A stretch of 64,000 nt of DNA from Casuarina equisetifolia (taxonomy: Eukaryota > Streptophyta > Magnoliopsida > Fagales > Casuarinaceae): contig CM052358.1 of the NCBI GenBank assembly GCA_028551475.1, positions 4,962,501 to 5,026,500 on the forward strand, given 5' to 3'. The notes under the pieces were generated by a model that was not told the origin of the DNA, searched no databases, and worked only from the letters and a program-made list of their open reading frames with translations. Of this stretch, positions 62,716-64,000 are shown in pieces. The position numbers and the translations under genes are program-made. The stretch's first letter is position 1, and each line of letters begins with the position of its first letter.

Positions 62716-62934
62716 TCATATGATTTTCTTGGAAGCAACTGCATCTGGGGCAGAAGTAGAGGCGGTGTTCTGGTCCGGTTTGGCATCCACGTTTGCTTTG
62801 TTGAATTTCTGCTTCAGTTCAGACAGCAAGGCCTGATTCTCCTGGTTTAGCTGTTGAGCTTTCTTCCTTAGCTTGTCATTTTCTTGCATTATGTAACAGT
62901 TCTGCAAAAATAGCTGTGTGTTCAGCTTCTCCAT
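62716..62934 (-). CDS. LITTLE ZIPPER microprotein (ZPR3/ZPR4 type)
   Basis: A 72-aa microprotein with an almost complete leucine-zipper: MEKLNTQLFLQNCYIMQEND, then LRKKAQQLNQENQALLSELKQK, and a short Ser/Ala-rich tail. ZPR proteins resemble the zipper of class III HD-ZIP factors (REVOLUTA, PHABULOSA and others) and pair with them into dimers that cannot bind DNA, limiting them in meristem and leaf polarity. The lack of an N-terminal extension before MEKLN places it with ZPR3/ZPR4 (67-72 aa), not ZPR1/ZPR2. ATG at 62934 has a good context (CCCATGGAG). The gene is convergent with the aminopeptidase: the two stop codons are 213 bp apart, so the 3' UTRs may overlap. HD-ZIP III factors normally activate ZPR genes; no site was identified here. 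Confidence 0.94.
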   Translation of the reverse strand: MEKLNTQLFLQNCYIMQENDKLRKKAQQLNQENQALLSELKQKFNKANVDAKPDQNTASTSAPDAVASKKII

Positions 62935-63549
62935 GGGAAACCAACTGGAACTGGCACTGAAATTCTTTAAAAAGAGAGAATATTAAAAACGATGTTCTTA
63001 GTTGCTCTTAAGCAGCAATAATAAATACAAAGGCCAAAAATAGACGTAGCACTTGGTTTACACCAACTATTGCATGATCAATTTGACAAGCTAAGTTCGA
63101 GAACAGCATATGAAAGTTAGGAAGCAATAGTTGTTTTCTGCGTGCCAATAGTGCAATATAGAGGCATTACTAGTTGATATGAAGCGAACCTCTTATTCTT
63201 CGACCTAGAGGAATAAGTTGTTGGATGGAAGGTTTCAGTTTGGGGTATAAATAGAGGGGAGGAACGAAAAAGGGGAAGAAAAAATGGAAAACAAAAACTA
63301 CACTATCTACCTGAATAGCGATGGGTATGCACCGGCAATGTCCCCCTTCTCTGCATTTTTCCGTAGAGAGAAGTCGATTATATAAAGACTTTTAACGGTC
63401 GAGTGGAGGAGAAAGTGAGGTATAGTCATCGTTTGCGCCCTCAAGCAAGGCCACCTTTACTGGAGTTGTTAGAGCAGTGCACGTAAAAATGGTGAGGACA
63501 TGGAAGGAACGCACGTAGGAGCGGCTCGTGTGCTAGTAGCAGCAACGGA

Positions 63550-63601
<52 letters not shown>

Positions 63602-64000
63602 GAAACAAGCAGGCTAAATGGAGAGGAAGATGGAGCCGTTGCTCCAGCGAAGACAGGCGTGGACACGCCAGTGTTGGTCGGTTTGCACGTGAGGCAGGGG
63701 AAAGGAGAGGTTAGCTTTTGATGTTCGCGAGGAAGAAGAGATTTTAACCTTTTAAATGGGCAGGTAAGAGCTGACGGAGGGGGAAGATTCCAGGAAAGAA
63801 GGAAAGGGGAGATGATAATGCCTCTCCAAAATCGTGTCTTATTGTATGTTGTGAGCAACTAACAAGTTGAGGAGTCTCATCAAAAGACATTCTATTTTCT
63901 TTTCTTAAGTTAAGACCCCTTAACACCTGAGATCTCTTGGCCTGAACCCCAATCTATGGGTAGATTAAGTTAAACGGAATACCAGTCTCTCATCCAAGTC
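62935..64000. other. Upstream region of the ZPR gene; GA microsatellite
   Basis: About 62935-63350 is the likely ZPR leader. A minus-strand TTATATAA at 63385-63378 could be its TATA box; a TATAAATA at 63246-63253 faces the opposite way. The frame at 63500-63721 (+) is largely a translated GA repeat and is not called. Nothing else is recognised to the window end. Confidence 0.4.
63550..63598. repeat. (GA)n microsatellite
   Basis: About 24 GA units in a row, 0.6 kb upstream of the ZPR gene. Confidence 0.96.

Noticed and set aside
63500..63721. Frame encoding alternating Arg-Glu
   Set aside because: It is a translated GA microsatellite.

Overview
The window is nuclear DNA of a flowering plant, most probably a eudicot tree or shrub. 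The evidence is intron-rich genes with GT-AG introns, AT-rich intergenic DNA, GA/CT microsatellites, decayed plastid DNA inserted in the nucleus, and plant-only families (FAR1-related, LITTLE ZIPPER, CRM-domain, MTERF). The species cannot be named from the sequence. No intact transposon, rRNA, functional tRNA or CRISPR array was found. Gene models were built by eye from homology, reading frame and splice sites. Every multi-exon model keeps frame across all junctions.

Left part (1-31.5 kb). A decayed plastid ndhH copy (1-680) is followed by an ~86-bp minisatellite. Two short FAR1-related genes (FRS-related-factor type: one DNA-binding domain, a C-terminal coiled coil, no transposase domain) lie head to head at 2871-6582 (-) and 7439-13946 (+). 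In both, the first start codon appears to be created by splicing (A|TG). Next, all on the minus strand, come a single-CRM-domain organelle RNA-splicing-type protein (15170-18540), a CML3-type calmodulin-like protein (19682-20140), a nine-exon GPN-loop GTPase 3 (21025-25324) with a plastid trnfM remnant in its last intron, a possible small gene with a textbook promoter (26371-26592), and a ferredoxin-like mitochondrial complex I subunit (31022-31522). FRF, CML3, GPN3 and this ferredoxin are also neighbours in Arabidopsis as far as I recall, so this looks like an old conserved block.

Middle part (31.5-43 kb). This is gene-poor and AT-rich. It holds a truncated F-box/DUF295 copy, short tandem repeats, an unassigned GC-richer patch at 39.35-39.94 kb and a 3 x 40-bp minisatellite.

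Right part (43-64 kb). In order: a CAT1/CAT5-type cationic amino acid transporter (+) whose conserved N-terminus is split by a one-base frameshift; an MTERF18/SHOT1-like mitochondrial protein (-); an alpha/beta-hydrolase gene fragment (-); a membrane-anchored dual-specificity-phosphatase-like protein (+); a ten-exon M18 aspartyl aminopeptidase with an organelle-type leader (+); and a LITTLE ZIPPER microprotein (-) that ends 213 bp from the aminopeptidase stop.

No pathway links all the genes. Several products act in organelles (CRM protein, ferredoxin-like complex I subunit, MTERF, aminopeptidase); others are regulators (two FRFs, CML3, ZPR).
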